Assembly (NCBI GenBank): GCA_964398055.1
Contig: CAYNLK010000013.1
Span: forward strand, 62,001 to 126,000
Source of the DNA: CAYNLK01 sp964398055
GTDB taxonomy: Bacteria; Chloroflexota; Anaerolineae; 4572-78; J111
DNA length: 64,000 nt
Reading direction: 5' to 3'
A program made the translations under genes and the position numbers. The notes under the pieces are model-generated. The model worked only from the letters and a program-made list of their open reading frames with translations, did not search any database and had not been told where the DNA came from. Position 1 is the stretch's first letter, and each line of letters begins with the position of its first letter. Positions 1-7,959 of the stretch are shown in pieces.

Positions 1-877
1 CTAACCAAAACAGGCCAAAACCAACCCCGGCAATCCCAATGGCGCTGAGCAGCAAAGTTGGGCTGGCTACGGTCCGGCTGAGACGACTGCCGATGATCCG
101 GCCCAAGACCATGGCCCCAAAGAACACGCTCATCATGGTGGCCGCATTGACCTTGCTCAATCCAATCTTTTCGACCAGGTAGTCAGCGCCCCAGAAAATC
201 AAGCACCACTCGACCGAAACCACCAGCATGACCACGCTCCAATAGGCCCAATAAGCCTTTGGCAGAGAGGGAGGCGCGCCGGGATTTGATTTAAGGGTAG
301 CCGCCGGGCGGTTATCGGGAACCACCACGGTCTGGAAATAGATGAAAAGGCTGGCAAATGCGGCGGTAATCAAATAGAGGGCGCTGCGCCAGCCCCAATC
401 GGAGCGTTGAAACGCGCCGATCAAGACCGGGGCCAGGCTGGCGCTGATACTGGCGGCCACATTTGACTCGGTCAGGGCAATGGCTCGCTGCTCCCCGTGA
501 TGATCCGATAGGCTGGCCTGGATCATCACCAGCAGAAATGACCCTAAGCCACCCATCAACAAGGCACCGGCAAGGGTCAGTAGCACCCGGTCGCCGCCAG
601 CCAGGATTACCGCGCCGGCGGCCATCCCGGCCCCACCGCCCCAAAAAACGACCCGCCGGCCCCACTGCTGGGCCAGGCGGTCGCCCAACAGTCCGGCTAC
701 GATCATTCCCAGAGCAAAGGCGCTGCCGTGCAATCCGGCGACGGTGTAGCTGAAATTCAGTTCGGCGCGCAGAAAAGGCATCAGCGGGCCGAGGATGGCC
801 ATAGCATAGGCATAGTAGGCCAGCATCAAGTAGGCCAACCAGGTGAAGCGATCCCGGACGAAGACGTTGGTTAGCAT
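1..877 (-). CDS. MFS transporter, C-terminal end off the window
   Basis: The reverse strand is open from the ATG at 877 to base 1, giving about 292 residues without a stop. The translation starts MLTNVFVRDRFTWLAYL and has at least eight hydrophobic helices. The loop GDRLAQQWGRR between helices 2 and 3 is the classic major facilitator signature. A second half begins after a Pro/Gly-rich linker near residue 190. The family moves small solutes across the inner membrane by proton or counter-ion coupling; the substrate cannot be told. The start lies 20 bases after the aldolase stop, so the two are probably co-transcribed, which weakly suggests a sugar or sugar-acid substrate. The last roughly 100 residues are missing beyond the left edge. 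Confidence 0.85.
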   Translation of the reverse strand, partial: MLTNVFVRDRFTWLAYLMLAYYAYAMAILGPLMPFLRAELNFSYTVAGLHGSAFALGMIVAGLLGDRLAQQWGRRVVFWGGGAGMAAGAVILAGGDRVLLTLAGALLMGGLGSFLLVMIQASLSDHHGEQRAIALTESNVAASISASLAPVLIGAFQRSDWGWRSALYLITAAFASLFIYFQTVVVPDNRPAATLKSNPGAPPSLPKAYWAYWSVVMLVVSVEWCLIFWGADYLVEKIGLSKVNAATMMSVFFGAMVLGRIIGSRLSRTVASPTLLLSAIGIAGVGFGLFWL

Positions 878-897
878 CGTGTGAAAGCTGGCTGCGG

Positions 898-1857
898 CTA
901 TTTTGCCGCGGCCAACGCCTGGCGCACTTCTGCCAGCCGGCCGGCGCTGCCGAGTTTCTGGCTCTTGTGGACGATGAAATTGGCGTACTCCTCGACCAGG
1001 ATTTTGCCCGGCTTGCGGAAGTCGAAATTCTCGGGGTTGTCCCGGAAACTCTCCCGGAAGACGCGGGTATAGACCAGCCGGCCATCGGTGTCGATATTGA
1101 CCTTGGTCACCCCCAGCGGCACGGCCCGGATGAACTCGTTCTCATCAACGCCCTTGGCCGAAGGGTCGAGCTTGCCGCCGGCGGCGTTGATCCGCTCCAC
1201 CTCCTGGCGCGGCACCGACGAGGAGCCGTGCATCACCAGGGGAAAGCCGGGCAGCCGCTGCTGAATCTCGGCCATGCGCTCAAAGTGCAAGCCCTGACTG
1301 CCGGTGAATTTGTAGGCGCCGTGACTGGTGCCGATGGCCACCGCCAGCGAGTCGCAGCCGGTCTGCTCCACAAACTCCCTGGCCTCGTCCGGGTCGGTCA
1401 GAAGGGCGTGCTTTTCATCGACGCGAATATCCTCTTCAACCCCGCCCAACATGCCCAGTTCCGCCTCCACGCTGACCCCGCGGGCGTGGGCGCGCTCTAC
1501 CACCCGGCGGGTGATGGCCACGTTCTCGGCAAAGGGATGGTGCGAGGCGTCGATCATGACCGAGCTGTAGAAGCCGGAGTCGATGCAATCGTAGCAGGTG
1601 GCCTCATCGCCGTGGTCCAGGTGGACGGCAAAAATGGCCTCCGGGTACATAGCCTCGGCTGCCCGGATCATCGCTTCCAGCATTGGCACGCCAGCATATT
1701 TGCGGGCGCCGCGCGAGATTTGGATAATCATCGGGGCCTGGGCCTTGATCGAGCCTTCGAACAAGCCCAGCGTTTGTTCCATATTGTTGATATTGTAGGC
1801 GCCAATGGCAAAGTTGCCGTAGGCGACTTTGAATAGATCAGCCGTTGTGACAATCAT
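898..1857 (-). CDS. fba: Class II fructose-bisphosphate aldolase family protein
   Basis: A 319-residue protein of the zinc-dependent class II aldolase family, which splits fructose-1,6-bisphosphate or related ketose bisphosphates (tagatose, sulfofructose types) in the cytosol. The motif HLDHGD at 79-84 supplies the catalytic Asp81 and zinc ligand His82. EAELG near 131 supplies the Glu. The His of GTSHG at 179 and of MHGSS at 210 complete the metal site, and NIDTD at 254-258 contacts phosphate. Length and motifs are complete. The start has a strong ribosome site (GGAGGTGCACC then ATG). The exact ketose cannot be fixed, because tagatose- and fructose-specific members share these motifs. It sits between folD and an MFS transporter. 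Confidence 0.9.
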   Translation of the reverse strand: MIVTTADLFKVAYGNFAIGAYNINNMEQTLGLFEGSIKAQAPMIIQISRGARKYAGVPMLEAMIRAAEAMYPEAIFAVHLDHGDEATCYDCIDSGFYSSVMIDASHHPFAENVAITRRVVERAHARGVSVEAELGMLGGVEEDIRVDEKHALLTDPDEAREFVEQTGCDSLAVAIGTSHGAYKFTGSQGLHFERMAEIQQRLPGFPLVMHGSSSVPRQEVERINAAGGKLDPSAKGVDENEFIRAVPLGVTKVNIDTDGRLVYTRVFRESFRDNPENFDFRKPGKILVEEYANFIVHKSQKLGSAGRLAEVRQALAAAK

Positions 1858-1897
1858 GGTGCACCTCCAATTTTTTACTGATGATACTCTTTCCCGG

Positions 1898-1935
1898 TGA
1901 AAAAAACAAAAGGGGCAGGCTTATAACCTACCCCT
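1898..1935 (-). terminator. Rho-independent terminator after folD
   Basis: Read leftward, the stem AGGGGTAGG / CCTGCCCCT with loop TTATAAG is followed by TTTTGTTTTTTT. This is a strong intrinsic terminator 31 bases after the folD stop. Only about 40 bases separate it from the aldolase start, leaving almost no room for a separate promoter. The aldolase and transporter are therefore probably expressed by read-through, or from a promoter overlapping this hairpin. Confidence 0.8.
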
Positions 1936-1965
1936 GTAATATCGTTACCTCAGTTGCCGGGGCGC

Positions 1966-2850
1966 TCAGGCCATACCCAGGCTGCGCTTGGCCCCGTCGA
2001 GGGTGTTGCGCAGGAGCATAGCAATGGTCATTGGGCCGACTCCGCCCGGCACCGGGGTGATCATCCCGGCCACTTCCTTGACCTCGTCAAAGGCCACATC
2101 GCCGACTAACTTGTAACCTTTCTCGCTGGTGGGATCATCCACCGCGTTCACCCCCACGTCGATCACCACCACGCCCGGTTTGACCCAATCAGCCCTGACC
2201 ATCTGCGGCCGGCCAACCGCGGCAATTAGAATGTCGGCCTCGCGTACCACGGCGGGTAGATCTTTGGTGCGGGAGTGGCAGATGGTCAGGGTGGCGTTGC
2301 GGTGGAGCAGTAACATCGCCACCGGCAGCCCAACGATGTTGCTGCGGCCCAACACCACGGCCCGCTTGCCCTCGATGGTTACGCCGGAACGGTCGAGCAG
2401 CTCGATGCAGCCTTTGGGCGTGCAGGGCACAAACAGCGGTTCGCGGCGTTTCATCGACAATCGTCCAATATTGAGCGGGTGAAAGCCATCCACATCTTTT
2501 TCCAGGCTAATGGCGCCCAGAATTTCCTCGTCATCGATGTGCGCCGGCAACGGCAACTGGACCAGAATGCCGTTTACCGCGGGGTTTTCGTTGAGTTCCC
2601 GGACCACTTTCAGCAAGTCGGCCTGGCTGATGTCCTCGGGCAGGTCGTGGCCAAAAGAGGTAATGCCCACTTCGGCGCAGGCCTTCGTTTTCATGCGGAC
2701 GTAAGCCTGGGAGTCTTTCCGGCTACCGACTAACACGGTGGCCAGGCCGGGTACTTTACCATACTGGGCTTTCATTGCCTCCACTTCGGCCTTGATTTCG
2801 CCACGAATGGCGGCGGCAATGGCGGTACCATCAATAAGCTGTGCAGTCAT
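1966..2850 (-). CDS. folD: Bifunctional methylene-THF dehydrogenase / methenyl-THF cyclohydrolase
   Basis: FolD interconverts 5,10-methylene-, 5,10-methenyl- and 10-formyl-tetrahydrofolate in the cytosol. The 294-residue protein is full length. Tyr50 and Lys54 (motif YVRMK) are the catalytic pair of the family. DVDGFHPLN, the Rossmann loop LGRSNIVGLP and PVPGGVGPMT are all present. The start has AAGGAGAAACAA before ATG. FolD is a housekeeping enzyme, but it is also the step that would oxidise methylene groups released by the demethylation genes further right. No other gene lies in its transcript upstream. Confidence 0.96.
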   Translation of the reverse strand: MTAQLIDGTAIAAAIRGEIKAEVEAMKAQYGKVPGLATVLVGSRKDSQAYVRMKTKACAEVGITSFGHDLPEDISQADLLKVVRELNENPAVNGILVQLPLPAHIDDEEILGAISLEKDVDGFHPLNIGRLSMKRREPLFVPCTPKGCIELLDRSGVTIEGKRAVVLGRSNIVGLPVAMLLLHRNATLTICHSRTKDLPAVVREADILIAAVGRPQMVRADWVKPGVVVIDVGVNAVDDPTSEKGYKLVGDVAFDEVKEVAGMITPVPGGVGPMTIAMLLRNTLDGAKRSLGMA

Positions 2851-2984
2851 TTGTTTCTCCTTTGAACTTAATTTGCAGAGTAATGACGGAATTATGGCCG
2901 ATGCAAAAAACGGCCTGACGTAACCGGACCGGTCCCTAATGCTGAGGGCCTATTGTAAGGTGATAATGGTTGATGTTAAGACCC

Positions 2985-3134
2985 AATACTTTTCAAATAA
3001 GCGATTGAAATCGCTCCTCCAGGACTAAAGCCGGTCGTCCACGCAGGTGGACGGGTGTTTTTGTCCGCGGAGGCGGACATCACGGCGTAGCCCTCCAGAT
3101 GCGGTTTCAACCGCGTCCTTATTTGAAAAGTATT
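2985..3134. mobile_element. Short transposon-like element (MITE), copy 1
   Basis: A 150-bp element bounded by perfect 17-bp inverted repeats, AATACTTTTCAAATAAG at 2985-3001 and its complement at 3118-3134. It is flanked by near-identical direct repeats: TGTTAAGACCC at 2974-2984 and TGTTACGACCC at 3136-3146. Inside lie four small hairpins (CGATT/AATCG, GTCCAC/GTGGAC, GTCCGC/GCGGAC, GCGGTT/AACCGC). It has no reading frame. A second copy, nearly identical except for one insertion, lies at 53418-53588. The 389-bp gap between folD and the pentapeptide gene holds little else. It looks like a non-autonomous element moved by a transposase elsewhere; the family cannot be named. Confidence 0.8.
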
Positions 3135-3238
3135 GTGTTACGACCCAGTTTAATATAGCGGAAATGACCGCCTGTCGCTAGTGACGAATGTCACTATTAC
3201 GTTGGACAAATGCCATATTAAAGGGGCAGAGAGACCAG

Positions 3239-3910
3239 CTAGAAGATAAACCATTTTTTAGCTTTGACGGCGCCGGCCGTGGCCGGATCAAAATTTTCGG
3301 CCCACCGGGTTGCCTGGTCGTAGCTGGCTTTTTTCAAATCGACCTCATTGAGATTGACCCCAATGAGATTGGCGCCGTTCAGAATAGCCTGGCGCAAATC
3401 GGCCTGGCTCAGGTTAGCATCTTGCAGGTTGGCCCGGCTGAAATTGGCTGCTCGCAAATTGGCTTGGCTCAGATTGGCTTCGGTCAGGTTGGTCCGGCTC
3501 AAATTGGCCTCATTTAAATTGACCTCATTGAGATTGGCTTCACTCAAATTGGCTCCAGTCAGATTGACCCGCACCAAGACTGCGCCGACCAGGTCGGTCG
3601 CGCTCAAATTGGCGCCGGTCAGGTCAGCCTCGGTTAAGTTGGCCAGGCGCAGGTTGGCAAAAACCAGGTTGGCTTCAATCAATTCAGCCCTGGTCAGGTC
3701 AGTTTTGATCAGGTTGGCAAAGATCAAACTCGCCTGGCGCAGATTGCAATTAGAGAGGTTGGCCCCATACAAATCAGCTTCATTTAAGTTGGCCTCACGC
3801 AGGTCGAGGCCGGCCAGATCCATTTGGCTCAAGTTGGCCCGGCGCAAATCCGGTGACTTGCCGGCATTGCGGCTGAACTTGATTAATTGGATGACTTCGG
3901 TCTGGTTCAT
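3239..3910 (-). CDS. Pentapeptide-repeat protein
   Basis: About 223 residues built almost entirely from A(N/D)LXX pentapeptides from near residue 18 to 205, for example ANLNEADLYGANLSNCNLRQ. Such repeats fold into a right-handed square beta-helix. A short polar head (MNQTEVIQLIKFSRNAGK) and a Lys/aromatic tail (KAKKWFIF) flank the helix. There is no signal peptide or membrane segment, so it is probably cytosolic. Some family members mimic DNA and bind gyrase, but most have no known role and none is assigned here. An upstream in-frame TTG is possible, but the ATG at 3910 is preferred. The gene stands alone. Confidence 0.85.
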   Translation of the reverse strand: MNQTEVIQLIKFSRNAGKSPDLRRANLSQMDLAGLDLREANLNEADLYGANLSNCNLRQASLIFANLIKTDLTRAELIEANLVFANLRLANLTEADLTGANLSATDLVGAVLVRVNLTGANLSEANLNEVNLNEANLSRTNLTEANLSQANLRAANFSRANLQDANLSQADLRQAILNGANLIGVNLNEVDLKKASYDQATRWAENFDPATAGAVKAKKWFIF

Positions 3911-4058
3911 CGGGGCTCGGAGGGTCAATGAAATTTCACTTCAGGGCCATTGTAACATAACTCAACCCGGCTGGCAATGATTTTTTCACTCTTCATCTAG
4001 CTTTGTTGTTTTGGGAGCGTTATGTTATGATGCGGCCAGTTCGATCAGTGGGGTGAGG

Positions 4059-4418
4059 ATGGATCAAAGAAAACGGACCGGCCGGCGCGGCGAAGAGCTG
4101 GCCGCGGCTCACCTGGCAGCCAAGGGCTACCGGATTGTCGCCCGCAACTGGCGCTGCCGGGCCGGCGAGTTGGATATTGTGGCTCAAATTGAGGACGTGT
4201 TGGTTTTTGTCGAGGTGCGGGCGCGGCGGGGCGATCAATTTGGCCCGGCCGAGGAAAGCATCACCCCGACCAAGCAGGCCCGGCTGATTGAATTGGCCCA
4301 AACCTATTTACAGGAAAGGGCAACGTCCCAGCAAGCTTGGCGCATCGATGTGGTGGCCATCCAGTTTGGACCGGGTTTGCCGCAAATCAATCACCTGGAA
4401 AATGCGGTTGGTTGGTAA
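4059..4418 (+). CDS. yraN: YraN/UPF0102 family endonuclease-like protein
   Basis: A 119-residue cytosolic protein with the restriction-endonuclease-like core of the YraN family. It begins RRGEELAAAHLAAKGY, then has RNWRCRAGELDIVA and VFVEVRARR. The conserved E..GELDIV..FVEVK-type Glu/Asp residues are all seen. The family is widespread and often lies near ribosome or DNA-maintenance genes; its role is not well settled. The ATG at 4059 was chosen because the domain begins there, while the open frame extends 16 codons further upstream. It is the only rightward gene in the first 23 kb and converges with the macrodomain gene. Confidence 0.85.
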   Translation: MDQRKRTGRRGEELAAAHLAAKGYRIVARNWRCRAGELDIVAQIEDVLVFVEVRARRGDQFGPAEESITPTKQARLIELAQTYLQERATSQQAWRIDVVAIQFGPGLPQINHLENAVGW

Positions 4419-4432
4419 CCCCGGCTATCCCC

Positions 4433-4954
4433 TCAACCGATGATATCCTCGACTGCGGCCCGGTGAATCTGGTAGGCTCGCCGGCCAAAGCAAACCAGAA
4501 CAACCTTTTCGACGGTTGAATTCTGTTCCAGAAATTTTTTGATTTCGGTTACGGCGATTCTGGCGGCCGGCTCCATTGGAAATCCGTAAGCGCCGGTGCT
4601 GATCGAAGGAAACGCAACCGTGTGGAGGCCATACTCCTCAACCAGGGCCAGGCTGCGCCGATAACAACTGGCTAGCAGTTCAGCCTCACCGTACTCGCCC
4701 CCACGCCAGACCGGGCCAACGGTATGAATGACGTACCTGGCGGGCAGGTTATAGCCGCCGGTAATTTTGGCCTCACCGGTGGGGCAGCCGCCCAGGGTGC
4801 GGCACTCGGCCAGCAGGTTCGGCCCGGCCGCCCGGTGGATGGCCCCATCGACGCCGCCGCCGCCCAGTAGAGAGCTGTTGGCGGCATTGACGATGGCCTC
4901 CACTTGTTGGCGGGTAATATCGCCTTCAACCACGGCAAGTCGATCTTTGATCAT
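4433..4954 (-). CDS. Macro domain protein (ADP-ribose/O-acetyl-ADP-ribose hydrolase)
   Basis: A single 173-residue macro domain. The nucleotide-binding stretch VNAANSSLLGGGGVDGAI with Asn-Asn and the Gly-rich loop is near residues 21-40. The second loop SISTGAYGFP is near 115. Together these match the MacroD/YmdB type, which removes acetyl from O-acetyl-ADP-ribose or ADP-ribose from proteins. The ATG at 4954 follows GGAG at good spacing; the open frame extends 24 codons upstream but with non-conserved sequence. It is probably cytosolic. It has no functional link to its neighbours that can be seen. Confidence 0.9.
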   Translation of the reverse strand: MIKDRLAVVEGDITRQQVEAIVNAANSSLLGGGGVDGAIHRAAGPNLLAECRTLGGCPTGEAKITGGYNLPARYVIHTVGPVWRGGEYGEAELLASCYRRSLALVEEYGLHTVAFPSISTGAYGFPMEPAARIAVTEIKKFLEQNSTVEKVVLVCFGRRAYQIHRAAVEDIIG

Positions 4955-5055
4955 TTGACTTCTCCAGAATTCATCCTTATCCCAATACCCAAGAATGAAT
5001 TTATAGGCAATACAGACAAAAATCAAGGCGGCTGTACAATGATTTTTGGGGAAGA

Positions 5056-5934
5056 TTATCTATCATTGGCCTTAGCCCGATAATAGGCTAAATACTCCTG
5101 GGCGTAAGGATCAACCCCCATCAGAAAGTCCATCGTCCGGCTCAACCAGGGTAGATAGGGCGTGAAAGGATCGATCATAGCGACATCTAGCCCCCAGGAG
5201 ATGGCGCTGATGAAGTAGGCCAGATCGATGAGGCGGGCGTTGGGCATCATGAAGCCGGCGTTGCTGATCCCCAACAACGTCGGCACTCCCAACTCTTCGT
5301 GTAGCGCCTTTATGGTTGCCAGGGTAACCCGCATACTGTCAGGGGCAACGCCGGCCGGCAAGCAGACGGCGTCGATCATCACATCTTGGCGAGGGATGCC
5401 ATGCGCCTGGGCCATGTCAACGATGCGCCGGGCCACAAATAATCGCTCCGTTACGGTTTGGGGGATGCCTTGCTCATACACCAGGGCGGTGCCAATGGCC
5501 GCGCCGTGTTTGGCAATAACGGGCAGCATCGCTTTGAGGTTGTCCCACTCACCATTGACCGAGTTGCACATGGCCTTGTGGGGGTAGGCCGCCAGAGCCA
5601 GATCGACCACATCCGGGTCTCTTGAATCAACAGCGATGCAGCAGCCGGTTGCTGCGTATATCTCGGCAACGGCTTGGGGGAGTAATTCCCGTTCACGGTC
5701 GATCAGGGTGGGGGCCATCAATTGAACGTTGAAGACCGGAAAGCCCATGTCCAGGCCGGCTTGAGCCAGTTTTATCAAGCTGTCGAAGCGCCCGGCTTGT
5801 AATTCGGCTAACACTTCGGGGCGTTCATAGTAATAACCACACTGATCGTTAACACAGAGGATTGGTTGGTTAAGGCCAAATGGGATTGTACCAGCCGGAT
5901 AAGATAATGTCCCTGGGGGACAGTTCTTATCCAT
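5056..5934 (-). CDS. Pterin-dependent methyltransferase (MtgA/MtrH-like)
   Basis: A 292-residue protein of the dihydropteroate-synthase/methyltetrahydrofolate-methyltransferase fold. VDSRDPDVVDLAL near 103, CNSVNGE near 123 and the following beta-alpha repeats match proteins that move methyl groups between a corrinoid protein and tetrahydrofolate, such as MtgA, AcsE or MtrH. It lacks the PABA-site motifs of a true FolP. The start overlaps the end of the ABC ATPase gene by 8 bases (CTATGGATAAG), so translation is coupled. Inferred role: take the methyl from a corrinoid protein encoded in this island (13.3 or 27.2 kb) and form methyl-THF. It is the last gene of the long leftward set. Confidence 0.82.
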   Translation of the reverse strand: MDKNCPPGTLSYPAGTIPFGLNQPILCVNDQCGYYYERPEVLAELQAGRFDSLIKLAQAGLDMGFPVFNVQLMAPTLIDRERELLPQAVAEIYAATGCCIAVDSRDPDVVDLALAAYPHKAMCNSVNGEWDNLKAMLPVIAKHGAAIGTALVYEQGIPQTVTERLFVARRIVDMAQAHGIPRQDVMIDAVCLPAGVAPDSMRVTLATIKALHEELGVPTLLGISNAGFMMPNARLIDLAYFISAISWGLDVAMIDPFTPYLPWLSRTMDFLMGVDPYAQEYLAYYRAKANDR

Positions 5935-7069
5935 AGATTACGCCCCCATATTCGATCTCCAATTTTTCCGGGGTACAATCGAGCAACAGCTCCTGGCTTT
6001 CCGCATCAAAAATACGCAGACCTTCCGGCTGAAAGCGTAGCCAAACATCCTGGCCAATTTTTTGATACATGCCGACGATGGGCGGTACAAAAAGTTTGAG
6101 AAAACTATTGCCGTACATAACCGTGACTAATGTTTCTTTGCCTAACTCCTCGGTCACGTAAACCGAAACTTTCATCGCGCCGGGCCTTTCCTGGGGGTAA
6201 AGGGTAATATCTTCGGGGCGAATACCCAGGACCATTGGCTTGTCGATGGGAAAATCTTTGAACTTCTCTTTTATTTGGGGCGGCAGGTCATAAATCAAAT
6301 GAGGGTTGATCAACTTTGACCGTGCGGCATCAAGCTGGCAGGGGATGAAGTTCATGCCGGGGTTGCCAATAAATCCCCCAACAAACACCTGCTGGGGATG
6401 ATAGTAAATATGCTCCGGATAATCAACCTGCAATATCCGCCCTGAATTCATGACCACGAGCTGGTCGGCCAGAGTCATAGCTTCAGCCTGGTCGTGCGTA
6501 ACATAGACGGTTGTGACGCCCAATTCACGCTGCAAGTGTTTCAACTCGGCCCGGGTGCTAACCCGCAGTTTGGCGTCCAGGTTTGAAAGGGGTTCGTCCA
6601 TTAGAAAGACGTCGGGGTTGCGGACAATGGCCCGGCCAATGGCCACTCGCTGCATCTGCCCACCGGACAGTTGGCGAGGATACCTGTTTAGCAGCTCGGT
6701 CAGGCCCAGAATTTCGGCCGATTTTTCAACCTGCTTCTTGATCTCGGCCTTGGGCGTTTTGCGCGCTTCCAGGGGAAAGGCCATGTTCTTGAAAACGGTC
6801 ATATTGGGGTATAAGGCATAGCTCTGAAAGACCATCGCCACATTGCGGTCCCAGGCCGGGATATGGGCCACATCTTTGCCCCCAATAATCAGTTCCCCGG
6901 CGGTTGGTTCCTCAAGCCCGGCTAACATACGGAGCAAGGTTGTTTTGCCACACCCGGAAGGTCCTACCAGGACCGTCAACTTGCCTTCGGGGAAATCCAG
7001 GTTGATGTCGTCGACGGCAACGGTCTCACCAAATTTTTTGGTCAGGTTTTTGACTTTTACTTCGGCCAT
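5927..7069 (-). CDS. CUT1-type sugar ABC transporter ATP-binding protein (UgpC/MsmK-like)
   Basis: A 380-residue ATPase that powers the importer encoded just upstream. It has Walker A GPSGCGKTT near residue 37, signature LSGGQMQRVAIGRA near 135, Walker B VFLMDEPLSNLDAKLR near 155 and a C-terminal TOBE domain from about 240, as in MalK/UgpC. The ATG at 7069 is preferred: AGGTAG precedes it and the domain starts there, whereas the open frame runs 51 unconserved codons further. It works at the inner membrane with the permeases at 7.1-9.1 kb. Its 3' end overlaps the pterin methyltransferase gene. Confidence 0.93.
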   Translation of the reverse strand: MAEVKVKNLTKKFGETVAVDDINLDFPEGKLTVLVGPSGCGKTTLLRMLAGLEEPTAGELIIGGKDVAHIPAWDRNVAMVFQSYALYPNMTVFKNMAFPLEARKTPKAEIKKQVEKSAEILGLTELLNRYPRQLSGGQMQRVAIGRAIVRNPDVFLMDEPLSNLDAKLRVSTRAELKHLQRELGVTTVYVTHDQAEAMTLADQLVVMNSGRILQVDYPEHIYYHPQQVFVGGFIGNPGMNFIPCQLDAARSKLINPHLIYDLPPQIKEKFKDFPIDKPMVLGIRPEDITLYPQERPGAMKVSVYVTEELGKETLVTVMYGNSFLKLFVPPIVGMYQKIGQDVWLRFQPEGLRIFDAESQELLLDCTPEKLEIEYGGVIYG

Positions 7070-7107
7070 AGCGGCTACCTTTCTATTGCCGGGGTGAACA
7101 CAAGACG

Positions 7108-7959
7108 CTAGTATTTGACGGCCCCGGCGGTCAAGCCCTTGATAACCCATCTTTGGAAAATAAGCACCAGACTGATGACCGGGATCAGGGCCAGGATAAC
7201 CCCGGCAGAAATCCAGGTCCATTGTTGTCTAAAGGCAAAAGAAAAATTCTGAATAGCCACCGGAATGGTTTGGACCTCTTTGATACCGAGCGTGGCCACC
7301 GAGGCTAACATAAATTCCCCGTAAGAGCCGATGAAGGCAAACATGCCGGCGGCAAACATACCGGGCGCAGACAGGGGAATAATCACCTTCCAATAGATTT
7401 GAAAAGGTCTGTAACCGTCCACTTTGGCTGCATCTTCCAGCTCGTACGGCAATTCCACAAAATAGCTGGCCAACAACCACGTCGATAACGCCACACTGTA
7501 GAAAATGTTGGGGATGATCATGGCTGGCAGCGAGCCTAATAGGCCGATAGATTTGAGCAACACAAAAGTAGGGGCAATGGTGACTACCGGCGGGATCATA
7601 GCGCCCATTTGCAGCAGTAATAGAGACTCGATCTTGTATCTGAATCGCAAACGGGCAATGGCATAGGCCGAAAGCGATGAAATAGCCAGGCATAGCACCG
7701 CCACCGAGAATGAAACGACAAAACTGTTTCTTAACGGTACCAGAAAATCAAGCTCACCAATCACGGCCCGATAGGCCTGTAAGGTGGGTTCCTTGGGCCA
7801 CAGTTCAATTGGGATTAGATATTCGGCCCCCATCGGTTTAAAGGAGGTGCTCAATACCCAGAGCAGCGGGATAAGGGTGAAGGCAGAAATGAGCAGCGTC
7901 ACCAATAACGATAGGACACTGTCAATTCGTTTACGATTTCTTAATCTCCACTCGTACAT
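7108..7959 (-). CDS. CUT1 ABC transporter permease, MalG-like
   Basis: A 283-residue inner-membrane protein with six predicted helices. The EAA loop DAAKVDGYRPFQIYWKVIIP near 200 docks the ATPase. It begins after a short basic N-terminus, as in MalG/UgpE-type permeases. The start codon overlaps the stop of the MalF-like permease in TAATG, so the two are translated together. With the partner permease, ATPase and binding protein it would import a sugar, polyol or derivative; these permeases do not reveal which. Confidence 0.92.
   Translation of the reverse strand: MYEWRLRNRKRIDSVLSLLVTLLISAFTLIPLLWVLSTSFKPMGAEYLIPIELWPKEPTLQAYRAVIGELDFLVPLRNSFVVSFSVAVLCLAISSLSAYAIARLRFRYKIESLLLLQMGAMIPPVVTIAPTFVLLKSIGLLGSLPAMIIPNIFYSVALSTWLLASYFVELPYELEDAAKVDGYRPFQIYWKVIIPLSAPGMFAAGMFAFIGSYGEFMLASVATLGIKEVQTIPVAIQNFSFAFRQQWTWISAGVILALIPVISLVLIFQRWVIKGLTAGAVKY

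Noticed and set aside
967..1836. 289-residue frame opposite the aldolase
   Set aside because: Antisense to a complete, motif-bearing aldolase gene; high-GC shadow.
3348..3980. 210-residue rightward frame opposite the pentapeptide gene
   Set aside because: A shadow of the strict five-residue repeat; its Leu/Arg/Ala content is forced by the other strand.
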